64,000 nt of DNA. It comes from Arthrobacter zhangbolii. GTDB taxonomy: Bacteria > Actinomycetota > Actinomycetes > Actinomycetales > Micrococcaceae. The DNA is taken from assembly GCF_022869865.1 (NCBI RefSeq), contig NZ_CP094984.1, forward strand, positions 372,001-436,000, in the 5' to 3' direction. How positions within the stretch are numbered: the first letter of the stretch is position 1; every line of letters starts with the position of its first letter. The translations under genes and the position numbers were made by a program. A model generated the notes under the pieces. The model did not search any database and was not told where the DNA came from. It worked only from the letters and a program-made list of their open reading frames with translations. Below are positions 41,871-48,582 of this stretch, in pieces.

Positions 41871-41914
41871 GGCATCCGCTCCATAAGCCTGCTTATGGTG
41901 CGGATGCCTTTTTT
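41871..41914 (+). terminator. Rho-independent terminator of upp
   Basis: GGCATCCGC (41871-41879) pairs with 41900-41908, and CCATAAG (41881-41887) with CTTATGG (41892-41898) inside it, separated by a matched bulge and a CCTG loop. Six T residues follow (41909-41914). A textbook intrinsic terminator. Confidence 0.9.
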
Positions 41915-41977
41915 GCTGGCAGGCATGCATCGTTCTCGAAACCCCTGACGGGTGCGACGGCGATCTCGTTTAGACCT

Positions 41978-41995
41978 TATGCATATTTATGCATA
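41978..41995. promoter_or_regulatory. Tandem palindromes TATGCATA-TT-TATGCATA
   Basis: Two identical 8-bp self-complementary sequences (41978-41985 and 41988-41995) are separated by TT in an A/T-rich patch. Their 10-bp spacing is one helical turn, which suits two bound dimers on one DNA face. They sit in the gap before the winged-helix regulator, 13 bases before the next inverted repeat. Confidence 0.5.
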
Positions 41996-42007
41996 GCTAT
42001 TCAGTAT

Positions 42008-42037
42008 GTCGTTTTGTGAAGTACGTCACAAAACGAC
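42008..42037. promoter_or_regulatory. 12-bp inverted repeat upstream of the leader peptide
   Basis: GTCGTTTTGTGA (42008-42019) is perfectly complementary to TCACAAAACGAC (42026-42037) with a six-base spacer. It is about 80 bases upstream of the leader peptide start and lies just upstream of the promoter I propose. Position suggests an operator rather than a terminator. Confidence 0.5.
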
Positions 42038-42115
42038 CCATTCTGTCCACCATGTGAGACGGAAGCGACATTGTTACTTGCGCGCCCCCCTTTGTTACAT
42101 GCAATAATCCGAAGC

Positions 42116-42229
42116 GTGAACACCAACACGACAGCACCAGTCGCAGTCTTCCCCGGTGGCGTCCGCGCCACGCAGGAGACGTGCTGTTGTCGAATGCATA
42201 TCTCTGGAGCCACCCCCTTCCTTAGATAA
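42116..42229 (+). CDS. Candidate Cys-Cys-Cys leader peptide
   Basis: A 37-codon frame starting GTG, reading V-N-T-N-T-T-A-P-V-A-V-F-P-G-G-V-R-A-T-Q, then E-T-C-C-C-R-M-H-I-S-G and ending F-L-R. Three consecutive Cys codons in a short frame are typical of cysteine-responsive leader peptides upstream of actinobacterial sulfur or regulatory genes. An A/T-rich AATAAT (42103-42108) lies seven bases upstream, matching a -10 element, so the GTG could be at the transcription start (leaderless). A small stem GTGGCG/CGCCAC lies within the frame. If real, ribosome stalling on Cys codons would alter expression of the downstream gene. Confidence 0.55.
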   Translation: MNTNTTAPVAVFPGGVRATQETCCCRMHISGATPFLR

Positions 42230-42326
42230 GACTCAGGCCCAAGTACGGGCATAACAGGCGCCATCTCGACCGGGCACACCCCCTGCATTCGAGCCGTGAT
42301 GACGGCGATTCACGATGAGGTTCCAC

Positions 42327-43193
42327 ATGTCAGTAGCATCCGGTTACGTCCACATCTCCCTGCGCAATGCGCAGAATCGCGCCGGATCAGGTTCCCCGCG
42401 CCAGTCCGCCGGGGGCGGTTTCGACCGTTCCTACGGTGTCCAGCCGTTCGGAAACCAGTCCTACAGCGTCCAGTCCACCCTCGGGGCCCGTCCGCTCCGC
42501 ACCTTTCCCGGACAGGATGCCAACCCCGTCACCGCGCCCATGCCGGTGGTGACACCCAACGGGATTCCCGGTCCGCAGTCTGTCAGCACTGACACGTCTG
42601 CCCGCGGGTTTGTTATTTATGTGGGCCTTGATGAGGACACCGCTGCCGCGCACGGCACGTCCCTCACAAAACTGGCGCAGGAGATCCGGGCCCACGTCCA
42701 GACCCTGGTCCCCGGCGCCCAGAGCCACGCCGCGGTTGCCCTTGCTCCGGCCAGCGCCACCGGCACGGACATCGAGGTGGTCCGCCAGGCGCTGGGGGAT
42801 CCCACGGTGGCCCGCCGCCAGCCTGCGGCCCAGCCTGTACCGGCACCGCAGGTTCCGCCGGCAACGCGCCCGTCCGGCGTCCTGATTGACCTCTCACGGC
42901 GGGAAGTCCACCTCGACGGGGACACCCTGAACCTCACGTTCAAGGAATTCGAGCTGCTGAACTACCTGGTGGAGAACGCCAGCAGGACAGTGGGCCGGGA
43001 AGAGCTGCTCGCGGGCCTGTGGCGCAATGCCGAGGAAGTGCCGAACGAGCGCACCATCGACGTCCACATCCGGCGCCTGCGGTCCAAGCTGGGCCGCCTG
43101 GCCAACACCGTCCGCACGGTCCGCGGGCAGGGCTACCGCTTCTACGAGCACCCCGAGGTTGTTGTCTGGGCTGCACCGGAATACAGCATCTAG
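42327..43193 (+). CDS. Winged-helix (OmpR/PhoB-type DNA-binding) regulator without receiver domain
   Basis: A 288-residue protein. Residues about 190-280 form an OmpR/PhoB-type winged helix: V-L-I-D-L-S-R-R-E-V-H-L-D-G, then L-T-F-K-E-F-E-L-L, the recognition helix R-T-I-D-V-H-I-R-R-L-R-S-K-L and wing V-R-T-V-R-G-Q-G-Y-R-F. There is no phospho-receiver domain. Instead, residues 1-85 are Gly/Ser/Arg-rich and probably disordered, and about 90-150 form a small alpha/beta domain (G-F-V-I-Y-V-G-L-D-E-D-T). The target is unknown. I start at ATG 42327; ATG 42315 is four codons upstream. The gene lies behind the Cys-rich leader peptide and ends just before a hairpin. Confidence 0.85.
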   Translation: MSVASGYVHISLRNAQNRAGSGSPRQSAGGGFDRSYGVQPFGNQSYSVQSTLGARPLRTFPGQDANPVTAPMPVVTPNGIPGPQSVSTDTSARGFVIYVGLDEDTAAAHGTSLTKLAQEIRAHVQTLVPGAQSHAAVALAPASATGTDIEVVRQALGDPTVARRQPAAQPVPAPQVPPATRPSGVLIDLSRREVHLDGDTLNLTFKEFELLNYLVENASRTVGREELLAGLWRNAEEVPNERTIDVHIRRLRSKLGRLANTVRTVRGQGYRFYEHPEVVVWAAPEYSI

Positions 43194-43215
43194 ACGCAGG
43201 AGGCGTGGCCGGTCA

Positions 43216-43241
43216 GCGGACGGAACGGGGGTTCCGTCCGC
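43216..43241 (+). terminator. 11-bp hairpin after the winged-helix gene
   Basis: GCGGACGGAAC (43216-43226) pairs perfectly with 43231-43241 over a GGGG loop, 22 bases after the winged-helix stop and 16 before the phosphatase start. It lacks a U-tract, so it is more likely a partial terminator or leader structure for the next gene. Confidence 0.5.
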
Positions 43242-43256
43242 AGCTAGACTTGGCAA

Positions 43257-43781
43257 ATGACCGGCCACCATCTCAAAAAACTCCAGCTCCTGCGTCACGC
43301 GAAGGCTGACTGGCCGCGCGATGTTGCAGACCACGAGCGCCCGCTCTCCGGCCGGGGACACAGGGATGCACCGCTGGCGGGTGAGTGGATGCGTGAGCAC
43401 GGCAGCATCCCGGACTTCATCCTCTGTTCCTCGGCACTGCGGGCACGGCAGACCTGCACCTGGGTCTGCAAGGAACTCGGTGACAAGGCGCCCACCGCCA
43501 AGCTGGAAGACCGGCTCTACGCAGCCTCCCCCGAACGCATCCTCAGCCTCATCAACCACGTCCCGGAAACCGTGACCAGCCTGCTGGTGATCGCCCACCT
43601 GCCCGGCGTGCAGGAACTGGCCATACGCCTTGCCTCCCCTGACTCGGATGAAGAAGCCGTGATGGAGATGGCCACGCGCTATCCGACGTCGGGCCTCACC
43701 GTGATGGAACACGCGCTGCCGTGGGCGGAACTGGACGGCCGCGACGCCCGGATTACCGACTTTGTGGTGCGCCGGGGCTGA
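43257..43781 (+). CDS. SixA-type histidine phosphatase family protein
   Basis: A 174-residue phosphatase of the histidine phosphatase (phosphoglycerate mutase-like) superfamily. The catalytic L-R-H-A-K-A-D motif (about 11-17) carries the phospho-accepting His, with the RHG-type Arg before it; a conserved Arg follows at R-P-L-S-G-R-G, and the second histidine is in I-A-H-L-P-G (about 122). The short length and R-H-A-K form match SixA, which dephosphorylates phosphohistidine on signalling proteins. The substrate cannot be stated. The ATG follows the hairpin by 16 bases. Confidence 0.88.
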   Translation: MTGHHLKKLQLLRHAKADWPRDVADHERPLSGRGHRDAPLAGEWMREHGSIPDFILCSSALRARQTCTWVCKELGDKAPTAKLEDRLYAASPERILSLINHVPETVTSLLVIAHLPGVQELAIRLASPDSDEEAVMEMATRYPTSGLTVMEHALPWAELDGRDARITDFVVRRG

Positions 43782-43797
43782 GCCCCGCGGTTAAGCG

Positions 43798-45864
43798 CTA
43801 AATATCGATTTCCGGCTGCAAAGTCTTGAGCGTCCACAGCCGGTGCCGCTTCGCCGCGGCCAGGGACAGCACCAGCCCCAGGGCGGTGTAGAGCAGCAGC
43901 CCCGCTGCAACGGTGCCCACCTGCCCCAGGTCCCCGCCGTAGAGCAGCTGCCGCAGCCCGTTTACCATGTGTCCCATTGGCAGCACGTTGTGTGCCACAT
44001 GCAGCGGGTCCGGGATGGTCTGCCAGGGGAAGGTGCCGCCGGAGGAAACCAGCTGCAGCACCAGCAGGATGAGCACCACAAACTTGCCCACCGAGCCCAG
44101 CAGGGCCACGATGCCCTGGATCAGCGCCGAGAAGGCCATGGCGGCCATCAGCAGCAGCACCCAGGCGAGCACCGGATGGGCCGGATCAAGCCCCAGGCCG
44201 AAGCGCACGGCAGCGTACAGAACGGTGGCCTGAACCAGTGAGACGGCCAGGAACGGCAGCCAACCGCCCAGCGCGATCTTCCAGGGCGGAGCATTGGAGG
44301 CAAGGGCCCGGCGGCTGATGGGCCGCATGGCCTGCGCCAGCATAAAAATGCCCACCCACATGGCCAGGGTCAGGAAGTAGGGCGCCAGGCCGGCACCGTA
44401 GGTTCCGGCCTCAGCCTGGTCCACCGTGCTGACGGTCAGCGGGTCCGCGATCACTGCCGAGGCAGTGGCCTTCTCCTCCTCATTCGGGTTGGGGACACTG
44501 CCTGCGCCCTCGGCCAGCCGCCCGGCCAGTTCCCCGAATCCCTCCTTCAATTGGCCGAGTCCGTCCTGCAGGGTCGAGGCACCGGCCGCAGCCGAATCCG
44601 CACCGGCGGCCAGCTGCCGGGAACCCTCCAGTGCCTGCTGCTCGCCCGCGGCCAGGGTGCCGGCCCCCTCGGAAAGCTCGCCGGCACCGGCGGAGAGATC
44701 CGCAGTGCCGGCGGCAAGCCGGGAGGCACCGTCGTTGGCGGCACCGATGCCCTGCGTCAGTGCGGGCGTGGCGGAGGCCAGGGACTCCGCTCCGGCGGCA
44801 ACCTCTGCGGCGCCGTCGGCCAGGGCCTGCAGCTGTTCCAGCCCCTCCGTGCCGGTTTGTGCGCCGGCCAGCTCCTGTTGAAGCGCCTCAGCCTGTGCCG
44901 GCGTCAGGACGCCGCTGCCCACCAGCCGGGCGACGGCGTCGGTAACGTTCTGCCGGGCAGCCCTGGCGGTCTCGGCAACTGTGGTGTTCAAAGTGGCCGT
45001 CCCATCGGCCACCTGCCGTGCGCCGTCGGCCAGGGCCCGGGTCTGCTGCGGCAGTTGCGCGGTGGAGTCGGACAACTGGCCAAGGCCGCCGGAGAGCTCG
45101 CCGGCACCGGAGGACAGCTGGTCCGCGCCGGCGGACAGGTCAGCTGACCCCGCAGCGAGGGCATCCGCACCGGACGCCAACTGTTCCTGCCCGGCCACCA
45201 GGTCCCCGGCTCCGGAGGCGAGCGAGTCCAGGCCCGTGCCCAGCTCCGCGGCGCCGGAGTCCGCGGAGGCAGCGCCGTCGGCCAGCTGGCGGGCACCATC
45301 GGCGGCCTCCTCCAGCTGGGAGTGTACGGTGCTGAAACCGGTCAGCAGCCGGCTGGCCGTTTCTTCGCCCACTTCGGCGGCGACCGTGTCATGGACCGAG
45401 GCGGTGAGCTTGTCCACGATGCTGCTGAGCAGGTAATTGTTCGCGTCATTGGTGGTGACGTGCAGGGTGGCCTGTCGGGCGCCGCCGAGGTCTGCGGCTG
45501 AGGCGAGGTTCGCGGAGAAATCCGCCGGAATGGCCAGGGCGAATTCGTAGCTGCCGGCACGGACCCCCTCATCGGCAGCACCGGCCCCGTCAACAATCTC
45601 CCAGTCGAAGGTGCCGTCCTCCAGCAGGTTCTCCCGCACCGAAGCGCCGACGTCGAGGCGGCCGTCGGCGGTGTCAGCGCCTTTATCGTCAACCACCAGC
45701 GCGGCCTTGACGCCGTCGAGGTTCCCGTAAGGGTCCCAGTTGGCGTACAGGTAGATGGCGCCGTACAGCAGGGGCACCAGGGACAGGGCAAGGATGGCCA
45801 GCTTGGGCAGGATGCCGGCGGTCATGCGTTTGAGCTCGCTCAGGGCGAGGCGGAAGACGGTCAT
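43798..45864 (-). CDS. YhgE/Pip-domain membrane protein (ABC-2 type)
   Basis: A 688-residue membrane protein. The N-terminal helix (P-K-L-A-I-L-A-L-S-L-V-P-L-L-Y-G-A-I-Y-L) and W-D-P-Y-G-N-L are the YhgE/Pip N-terminal signature. An extracellular region of about 400 residues contains dozens of repeats with an A-x-G-A-x-x-L-A-x-G pattern (for example L-S-A-G-A-D-Q-L-S-S-G-A), forming a long helical rod as in Pip phage-infection proteins and MmpL-like scaffolds. The C-terminus has about five helices of the ABC-2 permease type. YhgE proteins occur with phage-receptor and type VII (EsaA) functions. It overlaps the degenerate ATPase gene by four bases, giving a two-gene exporter unit. Confidence 0.88.
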   Translation of the reverse strand: MTVFRLALSELKRMTAGILPKLAILALSLVPLLYGAIYLYANWDPYGNLDGVKAALVVDDKGADTADGRLDVGASVRENLLEDGTFDWEIVDGAGAADEGVRAGSYEFALAIPADFSANLASAADLGGARQATLHVTTNDANNYLLSSIVDKLTASVHDTVAAEVGEETASRLLTGFSTVHSQLEEAADGARQLADGAASADSGAAELGTGLDSLASGAGDLVAGQEQLASGADALAAGSADLSAGADQLSSGAGELSGGLGQLSDSTAQLPQQTRALADGARQVADGTATLNTTVAETARAARQNVTDAVARLVGSGVLTPAQAEALQQELAGAQTGTEGLEQLQALADGAAEVAAGAESLASATPALTQGIGAANDGASRLAAGTADLSAGAGELSEGAGTLAAGEQQALEGSRQLAAGADSAAAGASTLQDGLGQLKEGFGELAGRLAEGAGSVPNPNEEEKATASAVIADPLTVSTVDQAEAGTYGAGLAPYFLTLAMWVGIFMLAQAMRPISRRALASNAPPWKIALGGWLPFLAVSLVQATVLYAAVRFGLGLDPAHPVLAWVLLLMAAMAFSALIQGIVALLGSVGKFVVLILLVLQLVSSGGTFPWQTIPDPLHVAHNVLPMGHMVNGLRQLLYGGDLGQVGTVAAGLLLYTALGLVLSLAAAKRHRLWTLKTLQPEIDI

Positions 45865-46547
45865 GCGGAAGCCTTCGCGGTTTGGGCGGTCCCGGCGGTA
45901 TCCGCCGCGGAACCTGCATTGGTATCTGCCGTGTCGCCGGCAACGGCGGAGGGTCCGGTCCACTCCGCAGGCAGCTGCGCAACCACGGCAACGGCGGTCA
46001 CCTGCCGCCCGGCCGCGGAAACGGCTTCCGCCAGGAGGGGAAGCCAGGCATCCGGGTCCGGTCCGTGGCGGTCCGGTGAGTCAACCACCAGCAGGTCCAC
46101 GGCAGCATCCGCCAGCGCCAGGCGGAGCAGCAGGTCCAGCCGTGCCGAGGCGTCCAGTTCCTCAATCCACAGCGGCCCCAGGTCCGCCCGGCCTTCGCCG
46201 GACAGCCAGGCGGACGCGCCCGTTCGCGGCCGGCTGCGGCGGGGAATCAGTGCCAGGTCCTCCGCCACCAGGTCCCGGACGCGCAGATGCCGCTCCGGTT
46301 CGCTGACCTCGGGCGAATCCAGCAGTGCTGCGTGCCGGCGCAGATGTTCCGGACGGGGATCGCGGCCCCAGGAAACGGAACCGGAGGTGGGGCGCATGCG
46401 GCCTGAAAGGGTCAGTGCCAGGGCCGTCCGGACGGACTGGTTGCCGCCGCAGGCAAGGAACAGCTCCCCGGCGCGGACCGTCAGGGACGTTGGCGGCAGA
46501 AGCGGGCTGTGGCGCCCCTTCACGAATAGATTGTCCGCACTGAGCAT
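45861..46547 (-). CDS. Degenerate ABC-transporter ATPase-like protein
   Basis: A 228-residue protein with ABC-ATPase layout but broken catalytic motifs. The Walker A position is G-G-N-Q-S-V-R-T (34-41), in which Arg40 replaces the invariant lysine. The Walker B position is L-L-V-V-D-S-P-D (about 153-160) with the Asp but no catalytic Glu. The signature position reads L-S-G-E-G-R. It therefore may bind nucleotide weakly or act as a structural partner. It is the first gene of the pair with the YhgE/Pip protein, with which it overlaps by four bases. The upstream gap holds a 14-bp palindrome. The C-terminal 35 residues are Ala/Thr-rich and probably disordered. Confidence 0.8.
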   Translation of the reverse strand: MLSADNLFVKGRHSPLLPPTSLTVRAGELFLACGGNQSVRTALALTLSGRMRPTSGSVSWGRDPRPEHLRRHAALLDSPEVSEPERHLRVRDLVAEDLALIPRRSRPRTGASAWLSGEGRADLGPLWIEELDASARLDLLLRLALADAAVDLLVVDSPDRHGPDPDAWLPLLAEAVSAAGRQVTAVAVVAQLPAEWTGPSAVAGDTADTNAGSAADTAGTAQTAKASA

Positions 46548-46619
46548 GGTCTTCGCCTTTTTGTCCGTGGATGCTTCGCGCCGGGCATACGGCGGGGCGC
46601 ATCTGCCAACCTAGGCGAA

Positions 46620-46633
46620 ACTGACTGGTCAGT
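46620..46633. promoter_or_regulatory. 14-bp palindrome, candidate TetR-type operator
   Basis: ACTGACTGGTCAGT has perfect 6-bp arms (ACTGAC and GTCAGT) around TG. It lies 73 bases upstream of the degenerate ATPase start. Sites of this form (TGAC-n2-GTCA) are typical for TetR-family repressors of YhgE/Pip exporters. No TetR gene is adjacent, so the regulator would be encoded elsewhere. Confidence 0.55.
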
Positions 46634-46681
46634 GCAAATAGTGGTGCGGAGAGTTCGGCCACGTCCCAGCAGGCGGCAGTC

Positions 46682-48106
46682 CTACAGCCCGTATTTCTCC
46701 AGCAGCCTCAGCCATACTTCGCTGATGGTGGGGTAGGCCGGGACGGCGTGCCACAAACGGTCCAGGGGTACTTCGCCAACAATGGCGATGGTGGCCGCAT
46801 GCAGCAGCTCCGAGACGCCCGGGCCGGCAAAGGTCACCCCGACCAGTACGCGGCGGTCCTCATCCACCACCATCTGCGCCCAGCCGGTGTAATCATCCGC
46901 ATACAGCGCTGAGCCCGCCACGGCAATGTCCAGCGAGGTTTCGGACACGTTGAGCCCGTCGGCCCGTGCCTGTTCAACGGTGCGCCCCACCATGGCGAGC
47001 TCGGGATCGGTAAACACCACCTGCGGTACGGCGTACTTGTCCGCGGTGGCGGTGTAGCGGGTCCAGGCAGCCGAGGCAGGCGCGGGTTTCCCGGCAGCCC
47101 GGGCTGCAATGGCATCACCCGCGGTGCGGGCTTCGTATTTCCCCTGGTGGGTAAGCAGTACCTTTCCGGCGGCATCGCCCACGGCATACAGCCAGCCGCC
47201 GTCCACACCCGCCACCTGTCCCGAGTCATCGACTTCCAGGGTGCGTGGATCCAGGCCCACCTCGTCCAGGCCGAGGTCCGCCAGTGCCGGGCGGCGGCCG
47301 GTGGAAACCAGCAGTTTGTCTGCCGCTACGCTTTCACCGCCCTCGAGCTCAAGGTGGACGCCGCCGTCGTCGGCTCCCCGGACCGAGGCGGGGGAAGTGT
47401 TGGTCCGTACGTCCACGCCGGCGTTCTTCAGTCCCTGCTCCACCAGGTTGCGCGCCGGTTCCGGAAAGGATTTCAGGAGGGGGCCGCGGGCGAGCAGCGT
47501 GACGGCCGAACCGAGCCGGGCGTAGGCCTGGGCCAGCTCCACGCCGGAAACTCCGCCGCCGATCACCACGAGCCGGCCGGGAATCTCCTGTGCGGAGGTC
47601 GCTTCCCGGGTTCCCCAGTAATCAACGGTGTCCAGCCCCGGAAGCGGGGGAGGGGTAGGCGTGGACCCTGTGGCCAGCACGACGGCGTGGCGTGCGGAAA
47701 TGCGCAGGGTCCGGCTGTCGGTGGTCCGGACGTCCACTTCGCGCGGTGCGCTCAGCCGTGCCCACCCGCGGACCAGCTCGATCCCGGCGTCGGCGACCCA
47801 GTCGGCCTGCCCGGCATCATCCCACTGAGAGGTGAAGGAATTCCGGCGGTCCAGTACGGCGCCGGTGTCCAAGGCGCCGGTGACGGCTTCGCGGGAACCG
47901 GCCACTGCCCGGGCCTCGGCCAGTGCGGTGCCGGGTCGCAGGAGTGCCTTCGAAGGCATGCAGGCCCAGTACGAGCACTCGCCGCCCACCAGATCCGCTT
48001 CAACGAGGATGGCGGAAAGTCCGCCCCGGACAACGCGGTCTGCCGCGTTTTCGCCGACGGCGCCGGCGCCGATAACAATTACGTCGGTCTGCAGAGTCTC
48101 AGTCAT
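46682..48106 (-). CDS. FAD/NAD(P)-dependent pyridine nucleotide-disulfide oxidoreductase-like protein
   Basis: A 474-residue flavoprotein of the dihydrolipoyl dehydrogenase/mercuric reductase group. The FAD motif G-A-G-A-V-G is at 13-18, the redox-active disulfide motif is kept as G-G-E-C-S-Y-W-A-C-M-P-S-K (Cys44, Cys49), and a second G-G-G-V-S-G-V-E dinucleotide motif binds NAD(P)H. However, where classical enzymes have the catalytic His in H-P-T-L-S-E, this protein has Y-P-T-I-S-E, so it is unlikely to be a lipoamide dehydrogenase. The real substrate is unknown. ATG 48106 is used: the in-frame extension to 48277 runs through tRNA-Arg. Confidence 0.88.
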   Translation of the reverse strand: MTETLQTDVIVIGAGAVGENAADRVVRGGLSAILVEADLVGGECSYWACMPSKALLRPGTALAEARAVAGSREAVTGALDTGAVLDRRNSFTSQWDDAGQADWVADAGIELVRGWARLSAPREVDVRTTDSRTLRISARHAVVLATGSTPTPPPLPGLDTVDYWGTREATSAQEIPGRLVVIGGGVSGVELAQAYARLGSAVTLLARGPLLKSFPEPARNLVEQGLKNAGVDVRTNTSPASVRGADDGGVHLELEGGESVAADKLLVSTGRRPALADLGLDEVGLDPRTLEVDDSGQVAGVDGGWLYAVGDAAGKVLLTHQGKYEARTAGDAIAARAAGKPAPASAAWTRYTATADKYAVPQVVFTDPELAMVGRTVEQARADGLNVSETSLDIAVAGSALYADDYTGWAQMVVDEDRRVLVGVTFAGPGVSELLHAATIAIVGEVPLDRLWHAVPAYPTISEVWLRLLEKYGL

Positions 48107-48156
48107 GGACCGAGCCTTGCACTGCCGCGGTGCCGGGGCAACCTGTGGGCGGGCAA

Positions 48157-48198
48157 CAAAAAACCCGGCCCGATCAGGTTGTCCTGATCGGACCGGGT
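48157..48198 (-). terminator. Rho-independent terminator of tRNA-Arg
   Basis: Arms 48163-48178 (ACCCGGCCCGATCAGG) and 48183-48198 pair with one C-A mismatch around a four-base loop. Six T residues follow on the minus strand, making this a clear intrinsic terminator for the tRNA gene just upstream on that strand. Confidence 0.85.
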
Positions 48199-48203
48199 CC
48201 GAG

Positions 48204-48279
48204 TGGTGCGCGCGAAGGGATTCGAACCCCCAACCTTCTGATCCGTAGTCAGATGCTCTATCCGTTGAGCTACGCACGC
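48204..48279 (-). tRNA. tRNA-Arg (anticodon ACG)
   Basis: The minus strand gives a 76-base cloverleaf: acceptor GCGTGCG with CGCGCGC (one G-U pair), D arm AGCTC...GAGC, anticodon loop C-T-A-C-G-G-A with anticodon ACG, T arm GTTCGAATC, and an encoded CCA (complement at 48204-48206). A34 of this tRNA is the substrate of the TadA deaminase encoded at 40615-41085. The gene is followed by a strong intrinsic terminator. Confidence 0.96.
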
Positions 48280-48420
48280 ATAAGAACTAGTCTATCAAAA
48301 CCGATTCTCACCGGTTTCTTTCAAGTTCTTCCGTGGCTGTTTGGCCGTAGATAACTATAGCGGGGTTTTGAGGGGAGCGCCAATCGAGAGCGATGACGTC
48401 TCCGTCACTAGACCGGTCTA

Positions 48421-48436
48421 TGTGACGTTAGTCACA
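48421..48436. promoter_or_regulatory. CRP/GlxR-type operator upstream of pckG
   Basis: TGTGACGTTAGTCACA fits the CRP consensus TGTGA-N6-TCACA perfectly and is 147 bases upstream of the pckG start. A related shorter inverted repeat TGACG-TCTC-CGTCA begins 27 bases earlier. In actinobacteria the cAMP-binding regulators Crp/GlxR use such sites to control gluconeogenesis and carbon-source genes, so cAMP-dependent control of pckG is likely. The rest of the 303-base gap (48280-48582) shows no gene. Confidence 0.8.
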
Positions 48437-48582
48437 TTCACTTGGGGTTGAGGGCACATAACTCGTGGATTTCAGGGAGTCTTTGAGTCGCAGCCGCTAA
48501 AGGTGCGACCTTTCCAGCCGAAGCCGTCCGGAAGGCGCAACTAGCATCAAAACACACCACTGACCCAACGAAGGGAAGAGTC

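Larger units (their letters stand above)
41793..42326. other. Regulatory gap between upp and the winged-helix gene
   Basis: This 534-base gap carries the upp terminator, two palindromic blocks, a candidate -10 element and the 37-codon leader peptide. I see no other gene. Between the leader peptide stop (42229) and the regulator start (42327) there are about 97 bases that could fold to present or hide the ribosome binding site, but I cannot define a structure by eye. Confidence 0.5.

Noticed and set aside
48107-48277. N-terminal extension of the flavoprotein frame.
   Set aside because: It runs through the terminator and the tRNA-Arg gene.
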